From CAYLUN01 sp964386865 (lineage in GTDB: Bacteria; Verrucomicrobiota; Kiritimatiellia; RFP12; UBA1067): DNA of 19,083 nt. Below the pieces are notes generated by a model that saw only the letters and a list, made by a program, of their open reading frames with translations, was not told the DNA's origin and ran no database searches. Location of the stretch: assembly GCA_964386865.1 (NCBI GenBank), contig CAYLUN010000097.1:1-19083 (forward strand), read 5' to 3'. The translations under genes were made by a program, and so were the position numbers. Below, piece by piece: positions 8,506 through 17,634 of the stretch. The first letter of the stretch is position 1. Each line of letters begins with the position of its first letter.

Positions 8506-8527
8506 GCCTAACAGCCTACAGCCTAAA
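8506..8527. repeat. GCCTA-type short tandem repeat before a start codon
   Basis: GCCTAACA, GCCTACA and GCCTAAA follow each other at 8506-8527. Degenerate pieces (GCTAACAACCT) run up to the ATG at 8541. As with the DUF58 gene, the repeat takes the place of a Shine-Dalgarno site. Confidence 0.55.
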
Positions 8528-8540
8528 AAGCTAACAACCT

Positions 8541-11276
8541 ATGGATCCTGTCCGCATAGACCTGCTGCCGCCTGAGATACCGACCTGGGCCGTCGCCATC
8601 ATGGCGCTGGCTGCGGCCGGACTGTGGCTCGGCGTGCGCGTGCTGACGCGACGCCACCGCGGCCGGCTGCCGCGCTTCGGCGCAGTGGTGCCGCGCGCGC
8701 TGGCCGCGGCGACCGCCGCGTGGTGCGCCCTGCAGCTGCTGGGCCGCGTCGCCGTCTACGCCTGCCCGTGGCCGCTGTGGGTGGCCGCGCTGCTGATCGG
8801 CCTCGGCGTGGAGACCGCATCGGTCTGCTTCGACCGCGAGCGCCGGGCCGTGTCGCCGCGCCTGGGCGTGGTGCTGCTGGCGCTGCGGGCCACGGCCATC
8901 GCCCTCGCCGCGCTGATCCTGATGCAGCCGGTGCTGGTGCGGTTCACGGGAAAGAAAATCACGCGGCGCGTGGCCGTGCTGGTGGACGGCTCCGCCTCCA
9001 TGCGCTTCGCGGACCGGCAGTGGCAGCCGCGTGAGCGCCTGGCGTGGGCCGCGCACCTGGGGCTGCTCAGCGACGCGCAGCGGGCCGCCTGGGCGGACGG
9101 CAAGGGAGACGCGCAGGCCGAGTGGGACAAGCTGCCCGAGGCTGACCGCGAGACGGCGCGCGCGTTCTGCGAGACCACGCGCGTGGCGCTGGCGAGCGAC
9201 CTGCTCACGCGGCCCGACGCGCAGGGCGCGTCGTTCCTGGCCAAGCTGGGCGGCCGCTACGACCTCGATTTGTACGCGTTCGGGCGCACGCTCGCGCGAA
9301 CCACGGAGGGCGAGCTTGCGCAGGGGCTGACCACGACGGGCGGCACGGCCTTCGCCGACGCGTATTTCCGCTCGGCCACCGATTTCACGGCGACCTTGGA
9401 GGGCTTGCTCAAGGAGATCCCCTCCGAGCAGCTCGCCGGCGTGCTCGTGCTGAGCGACGGCATCCACAACGCGGACACCTCGGTGCTGCCTGTGACGCGG
9501 CGCTTCGCCGCCCAGGGCGCGCCCGTGGCGGGCGTGCTGGTGGGCGGCACCCGCCTGCCGTTCGACGTCGCGCTCGCGGACGTGGTCGCGCCGGAGTCGG
9601 TGTTCTTGGGCGACCGCGTGCGCATGCTGGCTACGGTCAAGGCCACCGGCGCGATCGGCAAGAAGATCAAAGTCGGCCTGATCAGTGGCGACGAGGTGGT
9701 GGAGCAGCAGACGCTCGACATCTCGTCGGACGACTGGCAGCGCGAGGTGCGGCTCACGCACGAGCCGCAGACCAACGGTGTGGTGCGGTACGAGGTGCGG
9801 GCTGACCTCTTGGACGGCGAGCTGTTCAGCGACAACAACGCGTGGCGCACGGACGTGGCTGTCAGCGACGACCGCATCAACGTGCTGCTGGTGGACGACT
9901 CGCCGCGGTGGGAGTTCCGCTACCTGCGCAACCTCTTCTTCGGGCGCGACAAGTCTGTTCACCTGCAGTCGTGGCTGGTGCATCCGGACAAGCTGGGCGG
10001 CGAGGCGTCGGCCGCGCTGCCGGCGGCGTCGGCGGCGCGCAAGTTCGGCGACGCGGAGTCCGGCGGCTGGCCGGTGAGCCGCGACGAGTGGCGGGCGTTC
10101 GACGTGATCATCTTGGGCGACTTGGACGCCGCGACGCTGACCCCGCAGGTGCAGGAGGAGATCCGCGCCTGCGTGGCTGAGCGCGGCGCGCTGCTGGTGA
10201 CGATCGCCGGGCCGCGCGCGATGCCGCACGCCTTCCCCGCCGCGTCGCCGTTGGCGGAGCTGGTGCCTTACACGGTGCAGCCGCACGAGTCGTACTGGCA
10301 GGGCCCGGAGCAGACGTACCGGCTGCAGCTGACGCCGGCCGGGCAGAGCCACCCCGTCATGGTCCAGTCCGGCAGCCTCTCGGAGAACGAGGACGTGTGG
10401 CGGTCGCTTCCTGCTTTCGACTGGCGCCTGCCGGTGACGGCCAAGCCCGGTGCCGAGGTGCTGGCGGTTGCGGCGCCGGAGGGCGCGGAGCAGGAGAAGG
10501 TTTTGACCGACGTGCGGCAGGCGGTGGCGCACCTCGAGGACGTCATGGAGTACCGCAGCAAGCACGCCCTGATCGCGGCGCAGCGGGTCGGCCGAGGCAA
10601 GGTGCTGGGGCTGGCCTTTGACCGCACGTGGCGGCTGCGCTACCGCACGGGCGACGTGCGTCACCACCGGTTCTGGGGGCAGATCCTGCGCTGGGGCTTG
10701 GGCGAGCGGTTGCGGGCCGGGCAGGAGCATTTCCGCGTCGGCACGGACAGGCTGGTGTACGGGCCGGAGGATGCGATCAGCGTGATGGCGCGCGTGCTGG
10801 ACGAAAACTTCGCGGGCGTGACCGACGCCGAGCTTGAGGCGGTGCTGAAGACGGCCGAGGGGCGCGAGATCACGCGGACGCGCCTGCTGCCGCGAGCCGA
10901 GTCGCACGGGTTCTACGAGGCGGCGCTGCCGCCGCAAGGGCGGGCCGGGGCGTGCAGCCTAGAGGTCGTGCGGCTGGACTCGGTGGCGCGCGAGCGCGCG
11001 GAAACCTCGCTTCTGGTTACGGCGTCGAGGCGGCCGATCGAAATGGGCAACGTGCGGCCCGCGAAGGAGACGCTGGAGGCCTTGGCCAAGGGTACGGGCG
11101 GCAAGGTCGTGGCGCCGGACGCGCTCGCGTCGCTCGTCGAGCTGTTCGGCGAGGGGCGGCGCACGGTGCAGGAGCGCCGCGAGTACGCGCTGTGGAACAA
11201 TCCGTTCGTGCTGCTCTTGCTGGCGGTGCTGCTGACGCTCGAGTGGCTGTTGCGCAAGAAGGGCGGGCTGGCGTAA
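8541..11276 (+). CDS. VWA and GATase1-like membrane protein
   Basis: A 911-residue inner-membrane protein, the second VWA protein of the cassette. Three or four hydrophobic segments lie in the first 135 residues (for example AVAIMALAAAGLWLGVRVL and LLALRATAIALAALILM). The VWA motif DGSASM is at 149-154, with a later conserved LSDGIHNADTS. Between them is an insert of about 70 charged residues (after RFADRQWQPRERLAWAAH). An Ig-like region follows, then a GATase1-like domain starting at NVLLVDDSPRWEFRYLRNLF. This last motif is common in large VWA membrane proteins of Planctomycetes and Verrucomicrobia. A C-terminal helix (FVLLLLAVLLTLEWLL) ends in KKGGLA. The ATG has no visible Shine-Dalgarno site. 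The stop codon overlaps the next start by one base (TAATG), so translation is coupled to the coiled-coil gene. The exact function is unknown; it is likely a structural or substrate-receiving partner of MoxR. Confidence 0.87.
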   Translation: MDPVRIDLLPPEIPTWAVAIMALAAAGLWLGVRVLTRRHRGRLPRFGAVVPRALAAATAAWCALQLLGRVAVYACPWPLWVAALLIGLGVETASVCFDRERRAVSPRLGVVLLALRATAIALAALILMQPVLVRFTGKKITRRVAVLVDGSASMRFADRQWQPRERLAWAAHLGLLSDAQRAAWADGKGDAQAEWDKLPEADRETARAFCETTRVALASDLLTRPDAQGASFLAKLGGRYDLDLYAFGRTLARTTEGELAQGLTTTGGTAFADAYFRSATDFTATLEGLLKEIPSEQLAGVLVLSDGIHNADTSVLPVTRRFAAQGAPVAGVLVGGTRLPFDVALADVVAPESVFLGDRVRMLATVKATGAIGKKIKVGLISGDEVVEQQTLDISSDDWQREVRLTHEPQTNGVVRYEVRADLLDGELFSDNNAWRTDVAVSDDRINVLLVDDSPRWEFRYLRNLFFGRDKSVHLQSWLVHPDKLGGEASAALPAASAARKFGDAESGGWPVSRDEWRAFDVIILGDLDAATLTPQVQEEIRACVAERGALLVTIAGPRAMPHAFPAASPLAELVPYTVQPHESYWQGPEQTYRLQLTPAGQSHPVMVQSGSLSENEDVWRSLPAFDWRLPVTAKPGAEVLAVAAPEGAEQEKVLTDVRQAVAHLEDVMEYRSKHALIAAQRVGRGKVLGLAFDRTWRLRYRTGDVRHHRFWGQILRWGLGERLRAGQEHFRVGTDRLVYGPEDAISVMARVLDENFAGVTDAELEAVLKTAEGREITRTRLLPRAESHGFYEAALPPQGRAGACSLEVVRLDSVARERAETSLLVTASRRPIEMGNVRPAKETLEALAKGTGGKVVAPDALASLVELFGEGRRTVQERREYALWNNPFVLLLLAVLLTLEWLLRKKGGLA

Positions 11277-14200
11277 TGACACACAATCTTCCACCTGAAT
11301 TGACGGCGCAGCTCGGCCGGATGATCCGCCGCGTGCGGGTGATCCTCCTGGCGCGCGGCCTGCTGGCGGTTGCGGCGGTGGCCGTCGGCGCCGCGCTGGC
11401 GATCATGGGCATCGACGCGGCGGTTGTGCTCTACCACCCGGCGGCGCGCTGGGCCTTCTCGCTGGCGGGGCTGGCGCTCGTCGGCGCCACCGCCTGGTCG
11501 ATGCTGGTGAGCCCGCTGGCGCAGCCGCTGACGATCACCCGCATGGCGCGCGTGCTAGAGACGCGCCATCCGGGCATGCAGGAGCGCATCAGCTCCGCGA
11601 TCGAGCTGGCGGGCCTGGGCGGGGCTGAGGCAGAGCGTGCCTCGGCCGAGCTGGTGCGGCTGCTGGCGCAGGACGCGACCACGGATCTCGCGGGCGTGAA
11701 AGCCAAGCAGGAGTTCACGGTACGCACGGTCAAGCCGTTTCTGCTGGCGACCGCGTGCGTGCTCGCGGTGCTGGCCGCCCTGTTCGCGGTGTGGCCCAAG
11801 GAGACCTGGCTGCTGCTGCTGCGCGCGCTCGAGCCGCACAGGGAGATCGATACGCTTCAGGCCAGCGCGCTGGAGATCGAGCCGGGCGACGTCATGCTGC
11901 TGGAGCAGTCTGCGCTGCGGCTGGTGGTCAAAGCGCCGGAGCGCCACGGCCTGCGGGCTGAGATCCACTTTCAGCGGGCCGGGAAGGCGAAGACCATCGA
12001 GCGCATGAAGCGCCTGTCGCCCCAGGGCGTCGAGCCCGTGGTCTTCGAGCTGTTCATTCCCTCCGTGGACGTGGGGTTCGAGTACCGGGTGCGCTACGGC
12101 TCCGGCTACACGCGCCCCTACACGGTGCTGGTCGTGGCCGAGCCCCGCGTGTCGGAGACGCGGGTGACGTACAGCTACCCCGCCTATACCGGCCTACAGC
12201 CTACGCAGCAGGTGGGCCAGGCGCAGGCCATCGCGGCGGTGGCGGGCACGCGCGTGCGCATCGAGGCCGCCTTCGACCGGCCATGCGCGTCGGCGCTGCG
12301 CATCAACCAGCTCGCGCTGCCCGCCGCGCTGGGCACCAACGCCGTCTGGCTGCAGACGCTCAGCACGAACCGCACCGGCCGCTGGACGATGACCGTCCGC
12401 GACGGCTATGGGTTCACCAACCGCCCCGTCTGGGCGGCCTACACGGCGCAGCCCGACCGGCCGCCGCGCGTCACGCTCGCCGAGCCCGAGGCGTCGCGCG
12501 TGACGGTGCCGCCCTTCGACCGGCTGGTCTGCGTGGGCGCGGCGCAGGACGATTTCGGCTTCAGCGCGCTGACGCTGGTGATCGACGCCGAGAAACGGCC
12601 CGAGACCTCGATTCCGCTCACGGTCACGCGCGCCGACGCGGCGCATGCGACGCTCGAGGGGTCGCCCGATTTGCAGGCGTTGTACAACCAGAACGTCCGC
12701 CGGTTCCGGATGTTCCTGCGCGCGGCCGACAACCTGCCGCCGGAGCTGGGCGGCCCGCAGGTGCGCGAGAGCCGCGCGGTGCAGGTCACGCTCGAAAGCG
12801 GCGCCCGCACCTTGCGCGAGCAGATCCGCGAGGCTGTGCGTAAGGATCTGGAAGAGGCGCTGCGCAAGGCGCACCAGCAGCTGCAGGAGGCTGCGAATGA
12901 TGTGGCGCAGGAGAAGTGGACGTACGACAAGCAGGAGCTGCCCGAGAAGGCGGCCGAAAAGCTGGAGCAGGCGCGCGAGGCCACGCTGAAGGCCGAGGAG
13001 CTGATGGAGAAGGCGGCGCAGGCCACGCAGAAGACGCCGTTCGAGCAACTGGGCAAGCAGATCATGGACGTGCGCGACGAGAAGGTCGAGCCGGCCTTCC
13101 AGAAGGTGGAGAAGATCCCGGTGACCGCAGCGGAGCAGCGCAAGCAGGCGGGCGACGAAGCGGAGCGGGCGCTGCGCGAGGCGGCCGACAAGGTGAACGA
13201 GCTGATCTGGAAGAACCTGCAGGAGGAGAACCGCAAGCAGGAGGAGCAGAGCCGCCTCAACGAGCTGGCGCAGCGCGAGGAGGCGCTGGCCGAGCAGGCG
13301 AAGGCGGAGGCGATGGACAAGCCGGAGATGCAGGAGTGGGCCAACCGCCAGAACGAGGCCGAGCAGAAGCTGGCTCAGAGCAAACCCCAGCTCACGGACG
13401 AGGCTTTTAACAAGGCCATGGAGAATGTGCGCAAGGCGCGCGAGACGATGCAGCAGGCTGAGCGCGCGCTGACGCCCGAGGCGGATCAGGCGTTGCGCCG
13501 CGAGGAGTACGCCTCGAGGGAGGCCGAGAAAGCCGCAAACAGGGCTGAGCAGGCCGCAGAGAAGGCTCTGGCTGCTGCTGAGAAGGCGGAGGAGGTGGCC
13601 GAGCGCCGCGCCGCGACAGACGCGCTGCAGCAGGCGGCCGAGAAGACCGCCGCCGCGGCCGCGAAGGCTGAGCAGGCTGCTGAGAAGGCCGAGAGCGCGG
13701 CCGAGAAGCGCCAGGCCAACGAGCAGGCGCAGGACGCGTCCGAGCGGCAGGCCGTGGCCGAAAAGGTGGCGCAGGCGGCGCAGGAGGCGCAGGCGGCCGC
13801 GCAGGAGGCGACGCAGAGTTCCGAGCAGGCGCAGCAGGCCTCCGAGGCGCGTCAGGCGAATCAGCCGGAGCAGGCTGCCGCGGCCGAGAAGAAGGCCGAG
13901 GCGCAGGCCGAGAAGGCCAAGGAACAGGCGCAGCAGGCCAACGCCGAAGCGGTCGAGGCGGCGCGTCAGGCGGACGAGCTGCAGGGTATGGAGAAGGCCG
14001 AGGAGGCCGGCCAGCTCGCGTCGGAGTCGGCCGCCTTCACGCAGCGGGCGGCGGACTTGGCGAATGAGTCCGCCGAGAAGAGCGAGGCCGCTGCCAACCT
14101 TCCCGAGGAGCGCAAAGAGGCGGCGCTGAAGGAAGCCAAAGGACTTTCGGAGCAGGCGAAGCAGGTGGCCGCCGAGGCGGCGCAGAAGGCCGACAAAGCC

Positions 14201-15313
14201 GCGCAGCTCGCCAACGAGCAACTGGCCCAGCTCAAGCAGGCGGCGCAGCAGGCCGAGGCGCAGAAGGCGGCCCCCGAGGCCGTGAAGCAGCAGGCGCAGG
14301 AGGCGGTGCAGACCGCCCAGCAAGCCGCCAGCCAGGCGCAGGAGGCGGTGCAGGCTGCCCAGCAGGCGATGGAGGAGGCCAAGGAAGCCGGCCCGTTGGA
14401 TCAAGCGCTGGCCGAGCGCATGGGCGAAGCGGCAGCGATGGCCGAACAGGCGGGCGAGCTGGCCGAGCAGTCCGGGGAGCGCACGCAGGCGGCCGAGCAG
14501 GCGGAGATGGGCGAGGCGAAGGAGCGGGACGAGACGCGGCAGGCGCTGGAGGAGGCGCAGGCTGCGGCGCAGCTGGCGAAGGAGGCGGCGGCGATGGCCA
14601 AGTCGGCCGCCCAGCAGGCGGCGCAGGACATGGCCGCGCTGAAGCAGGACTCGGCGGAGGCGGCGAAAGCGGCCGCGCACGAAGCCCTGGAGGCGGCGCA
14701 GGAGTCGCAGCAGGCAGCCAAGCTGACAAAAAGTCTCGACGCGTCGGAGCTGCAGCAGGCGGTGGCGCAGAGCGCCGAGTCCGCAAAGCTGACCGGCGAG
14801 GCCGCCGCGCTGGCTCAGCAGTCGGTGCAAACCGCGCAGCAGGCCACTGAGGCGACTGACGCGCAGGCCGAGGGCCAGGCGCAGGCGGGGCAGGCCAAGG
14901 CCAAGCAGGCGCTGGAGCTGGCGCGGCAGGCGCAAAAGAATGCCGCCCAGCAGCAGGCGGCGGACGCCGCGCAGCCGCTGCAGCAGCAGGCCGGGGAGCA
15001 GGCGCAGCAGGTGGCCGACGCCGTGGCGGCGCAGCTGCAGGAGCAGGCGCAGAAGTCGGCCGAGGCGTGGGCCAGCGTGCAGGCCCGCCTCGGCGGGTCG
15101 GCGCGGCGACAGGCCGACGGCGGCGGCGCGGGCGCCGGCGCCGCGCGCGCGCCGCGCGTCCCGCTCAACCAAGACTGGGTCCGCTTCCGCGGCCAGATGG
15201 ACTCCGAAGCTTTCGAAGAGATGCTCAAGAAAACCCCCGCCGAGTACCGCGAACTGGTAAAGCAGTATTTCGAAGAGCTCAACCGCGAGGGGCAGCAGGA
15301 CGAGCGGAAATGA
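11276..15313 (+). CDS. DUF4175-like membrane protein with giant coiled coil
   Basis: A 1345-residue membrane protein of unknown function. The start is ATG 11276, overlapping the previous stop by one base; a longer in-frame extension to 10952 lies inside the preceding gene and was rejected. Visible order: two membrane helices at about 20-85, a third near 145-170 (LLATACVLAVLAALFAVW), then Ig-like, probably periplasmic, domains to about 500, similar in style to DUF4175 proteins. From about 506 to 1270 it is almost entirely Ala, Gln, Glu and Lys in heptads (units such as AEQAAEK, AESAAEK, ALAAAEK), with only scattered prolines. A 14-residue double heptad is repeated near 1006-1033. A short Gly/Ala/Arg linker leads to a conserved-looking tail (NQDWVRFRGQMDSEAFEEM, TPAEYRELVKQYFEEL). 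The coil could form a rod about 100 nm long or fold back into bundles. This is the last gene of the cassette. Confidence 0.85.
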   Translation: MTHNLPPELTAQLGRMIRRVRVILLARGLLAVAAVAVGAALAIMGIDAAVVLYHPAARWAFSLAGLALVGATAWSMLVSPLAQPLTITRMARVLETRHPGMQERISSAIELAGLGGAEAERASAELVRLLAQDATTDLAGVKAKQEFTVRTVKPFLLATACVLAVLAALFAVWPKETWLLLLRALEPHREIDTLQASALEIEPGDVMLLEQSALRLVVKAPERHGLRAEIHFQRAGKAKTIERMKRLSPQGVEPVVFELFIPSVDVGFEYRVRYGSGYTRPYTVLVVAEPRVSETRVTYSYPAYTGLQPTQQVGQAQAIAAVAGTRVRIEAAFDRPCASALRINQLALPAALGTNAVWLQTLSTNRTGRWTMTVRDGYGFTNRPVWAAYTAQPDRPPRVTLAEPEASRVTVPPFDRLVCVGAAQDDFGFSALTLVIDAEKRPETSIPLTVTRADAAHATLEGSPDLQALYNQNVRRFRMFLRAADNLPPELGGPQVRESRAVQVTLESGARTLREQIREAVRKDLEEALRKAHQQLQEAANDVAQEKWTYDKQELPEKAAEKLEQAREATLKAEELMEKAAQATQKTPFEQLGKQIMDVRDEKVEPAFQKVEKIPVTAAEQRKQAGDEAERALREAADKVNELIWKNLQEENRKQEEQSRLNELAQREEALAEQAKAEAMDKPEMQEWANRQNEAEQKLAQSKPQLTDEAFNKAMENVRKARETMQQAERALTPEADQALRREEYASREAEKAANRAEQAAEKALAAAEKAEEVAERRAATDALQQAAEKTAAAAAKAEQAAEKAESAAEKRQANEQAQDASERQAVAEKVAQAAQEAQAAAQEATQSSEQAQQASEARQANQPEQAAAAEKKAEAQAEKAKEQAQQANAEAVEAARQADELQGMEKAEEAGQLASESAAFTQRAADLANESAEKSEAAANLPEERKEAALKEAKGLSEQAKQVAAEAAQKADKAAQLANEQLAQLKQAAQQAEAQKAAPEAVKQQAQEAVQTAQQAASQAQEAVQAAQQAMEEAKEAGPLDQALAERMGEAAAMAEQAGELAEQSGERTQAAEQAEMGEAKERDETRQALEEAQAAAQLAKEAAAMAKSAAQQAAQDMAALKQDSAEAAKAAAHEALEAAQESQQAAKLTKSLDASELQQAVAQSAESAKLTGEAAALAQQSVQTAQQATEATDAQAEGQAQAGQAKAKQALELARQAQKNAAQQQAADAAQPLQQQAGEQAQQVADAVAAQLQEQAQKSAEAWASVQARLGGSARRQADGGGAGAGAARAPRVPLNQDWVRFRGQMDSEAFEEMLKKTPAEYRELVKQYFEELNREGQQDERK
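13667..13708. repeat. 21-base tandem repeat encoding one heptad
   Basis: Two adjacent 21-base units (13667-13687, 13688-13708) encode AEQAAEK and AESAAEK. They lie inside the coiled-coil part of the 1345-residue gene and suggest growth of the coil by in-frame heptad duplication. Confidence 0.55.
14291..14374. repeat. 42-base tandem repeat encoding a double heptad
   Basis: Two adjacent 42-base copies (14291-14332 and 14333-14374) encode QAQEAVQTAQQAAS and QAQEAVQAAQQAME. The first 21 bases of the two copies are identical at the DNA level, so the duplication looks recent compared with the rest of the coil. Confidence 0.7.
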
Positions 15314-15391
15314 GCCTGCAAAGGCCGGCGATGGCGCTGCAAGGACAGCTCGGCGTTCGGCACGGTTTAGGTTCGCCGCTGCGCGTGACCG

Positions 15392-17548
15392 CTACGGCAC
15401 GGTGATGCCTGAAGAGCGGACGTCGGTCATGGAGTCAAAGGCGCCGGTCGGGTTCGGGCCGGCCTGGCGGCGCAGTTCCAGACGATCCGGTAGGCGGGTG
15501 CGCCAGGCGTCGACGTAGAGGCCGATCTTCTCGAACGGGAGGGCGCTGATCTGCGGCCAGCGGCGCGCGATCTCCGCGTTCTGCGCGGGGCGGAAGTCCA
15601 GCTTCTCCGGGTCGCGGAAGCCGGCCGAGGCCAGCGTCGCGAAGACCGTCGTGTTCGTCACCGTGCTCTGCGCGCGCTCGCCGGGCGCGCCGCTGAAGTG
15701 CTCCGCACTCTTGCAGGCCACGGCGGCGTTGTCCGCCACGCGGTTTCCCGTTGGCAGGCCGCGGCTCTCGGGCGTCAGGCGCTGCAGCTCCGGATAGCGC
15801 GCGCTCCACGGCGGCGACCGGATGTCGGCGCTCTTCAGCTTGCCGAGCAGCGACGCGCTGTCCTTGTAGCCGCGCGCCACGCCGCGCGAGTCGAGGTGCA
15901 GCGCGCTGACGGCTGCGGCGATCACGAGGTTGCCGGTCACAATGTTGTCGTGGCCGCCGCCGATGAAGGGCCCGTACTGCGTGTTGAAAATGACGTTGCA
16001 GGCCACGGTGTCGCCGCTGTCGCCGTCGTCCATGTAGAAGGCGTTGATGCGCGGCGAGTCGTAGACGAAATTGTAGCGCAGCCGGTTGCCGCGGCTGGTC
16101 CAGTCGTTCCACGTGTAGAACGCGCCGACGTCGCCGGAGTCGAGCGCCGCGCGCGCGACCTCGTTGTACTCGAACACGTGGTCGTTGCCGGAGTAGAGCA
16201 CGGCGGCGTGGGGCAGGTCGTGCATGAAGTTGTGGGCCACGCGGCAGCCGACCGAGTTCGCGGCGACCTCGATGGGCGGAGCGTAGGTCTGCTTGCGGCG
16301 CCCCACGCGCCAGATGTTGTTGTTCTCGGCAACGTGGTTGGCGGGGGCCAGCTTCGCGCGGTCGCCGCCGCTCAGCACGATGCCGCCGCGGCCGAGGTCG
16401 CAGAAGTCGGACGAGCGCACGTGGTGGCTGCGCCCGCCGCGTATGAGCGCGCCGGTGCCGCCCAGCAGGCGGAAGGTGCAGCCGCGCAGCGCGACCGACT
16501 CGCCACCGCTCACCTCCACGCCGTCGCCCAGCCCGCCTTCGAAGGCGACACCCTCAAGCGCGACGTGCGCCGCGTTCGTGATGCGGATCAGCGACACGGC
16601 GCGGTCGGCGATCGCCGCGTCTTTGGGCGGTTTGCCATCCGGCGGAAGGAAATAGAGCGCCCGCTCGCTGAAGCGGATGCACCATTCGCCGGGCCTGTCG
16701 ATCTCCTCCAAGAGGTTGACCGCGCACCACTCCTCCTTGCCGGTGCCGAGCTGGGGCGGCTTGGCGTACTTCGAGCCGAGGCCGCGCGAGACGCCGCTCG
16801 CGAAGGTGACGGTCTTTACGGCTGTGTCGATCGAGGCGACGCGCAGGGCGGTGCGCGTCCAGGGCACGACCCAGAAGCCGTCGAGCCAGAGGCCGTCCGC
16901 GGCAGACCAGCGGGCGGGGCGGTCCGAGCGATACTCGAAGACGCCGCCGCGCGTGCCGGGGCCGCTCTTGAGGTCTCCCTTGTCCAGAACCTTGGAGATC
17001 GTTTCGTAGCCGGAGTCGGGCCAGCGCGCGAGCGGCATCCAGCGCCCGCCACAGACGAGCTGGCAGAGACCGCCGCCGTCCGAGCAGGCGTCGGCGTAGG
17101 GGCCTCTGTTCCGGACGTTCAGCTCGTCGAGCGCCAGGCGCAGGAGGCGGCCCTTCGCCGCATCGGCGAGGCGCGCGGTGAGCGCGGGGTCGGTGACCGG
17201 CCGCCAGCGATCGGGCGGAACGGGGATGCCGAGATTCAGCGCCGCCGCTCCGGGCGTCGCGGCGCGGTAGACGACCGGCGCATCAGGGGTGCCGCTATCG
17301 GAGGCGCCCAGCTCGAACGTGTTCGTACGCCAGTAGGTGCCCGGCGCGAGTTCGACGGTGACGGTGCCTTGGAGCCCCCCAGCCTGACGCGCGGCCCGTA
17401 CGGCGTCGCGAGCGGCTTCAAGCGTGGAGAAGGGGTGTTCGGCGGAACCGTCGCCGCCTGTAGTCGCGTGAGGCGAGACGTGATACGTGGCGGCATGGAG
17501 AGCGGTAGCGAGCGTTAAAAGGGCTGAGATCACGTCTTGGTGTGTCAT
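15392..17548 (-). CDS. Secreted right-handed parallel beta-helix protein
   Basis: A 718-residue exported protein with the fold of polysaccharide lyases and some glycoside hydrolases. The N-terminus has a short hydrophobic stretch (ISALLTLATALHAA) that could be a signal peptide, but it lacks the usual early Lys or Arg. Then comes YHVSPHATTGGDGSAEHPF and FSTLEAARDAVRAAR, the typical entry to this family. Asn/Gly-rich helix turns fill about 320-560, with SGNDHVFEYNEV, DSGDVGAFYTWNDW (470-483) and YMDDGDSGD (505-513). The pattern of a GNDH turn followed by an Asp-rich turn and a DW turn recalls GH141-type enzymes (alpha-L-fucosidase or xylanase), and the acidic residues could be catalytic. The family assignment to GH141 is tentative. 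The gene is convergent with the MoxR cassette, 78 bases from its end, with no clear terminator between. No Shine-Dalgarno site was seen before the ATG. Confidence 0.83.
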   Translation of the reverse strand: MTHQDVISALLTLATALHAATYHVSPHATTGGDGSAEHPFSTLEAARDAVRAARQAGGLQGTVTVELAPGTYWRTNTFELGASDSGTPDAPVVYRAATPGAAALNLGIPVPPDRWRPVTDPALTARLADAAKGRLLRLALDELNVRNRGPYADACSDGGGLCQLVCGGRWMPLARWPDSGYETISKVLDKGDLKSGPGTRGGVFEYRSDRPARWSAADGLWLDGFWVVPWTRTALRVASIDTAVKTVTFASGVSRGLGSKYAKPPQLGTGKEEWCAVNLLEEIDRPGEWCIRFSERALYFLPPDGKPPKDAAIADRAVSLIRITNAAHVALEGVAFEGGLGDGVEVSGGESVALRGCTFRLLGGTGALIRGGRSHHVRSSDFCDLGRGGIVLSGGDRAKLAPANHVAENNNIWRVGRRKQTYAPPIEVAANSVGCRVAHNFMHDLPHAAVLYSGNDHVFEYNEVARAALDSGDVGAFYTWNDWTSRGNRLRYNFVYDSPRINAFYMDDGDSGDTVACNVIFNTQYGPFIGGGHDNIVTGNLVIAAAVSALHLDSRGVARGYKDSASLLGKLKSADIRSPPWSARYPELQRLTPESRGLPTGNRVADNAAVACKSAEHFSGAPGERAQSTVTNTTVFATLASAGFRDPEKLDFRPAQNAEIARRWPQISALPFEKIGLYVDAWRTRLPDRLELRRQAGPNPTGAFDSMTDVRSSGITVP

Positions 17549-17634
17549 TTGGAAAGCGTAGCAAAAGGAGAAAACGGCTACAATCTCGGGAACGTGTTTT
17601 TGAAGTTGTCGCGTCAGCGGCGATATGCGACGCT

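Noticed and set aside
10952..11275. Upstream extension of the coiled-coil protein
   Set aside because: It lies wholly inside the VWA gene in another frame and is Arg/Gly/Ala-rich. The TAATG overlap gives a natural start at 11276.
12192..12204. GCCTACA-type repeat inside the coiled-coil gene
   Set aside because: Two units only, in a frame that reads as normal protein (GLQPT); probably chance.
12194..15172. 992-codon minus-strand frame, very Leu/Arg-rich
   Set aside because: It is the reverse complement of the GCG/GAG/CAG/AAG codons of the coiled coil, which leaves few stops. The Leu-Arg repeats mirror the heptads on the plus strand.
15698..17518. 606-codon plus-strand frame opposite the beta-helix gene
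   Set aside because: Val/Ala/Arg-rich shadow with no motif; the minus-strand frame has the clear family features.
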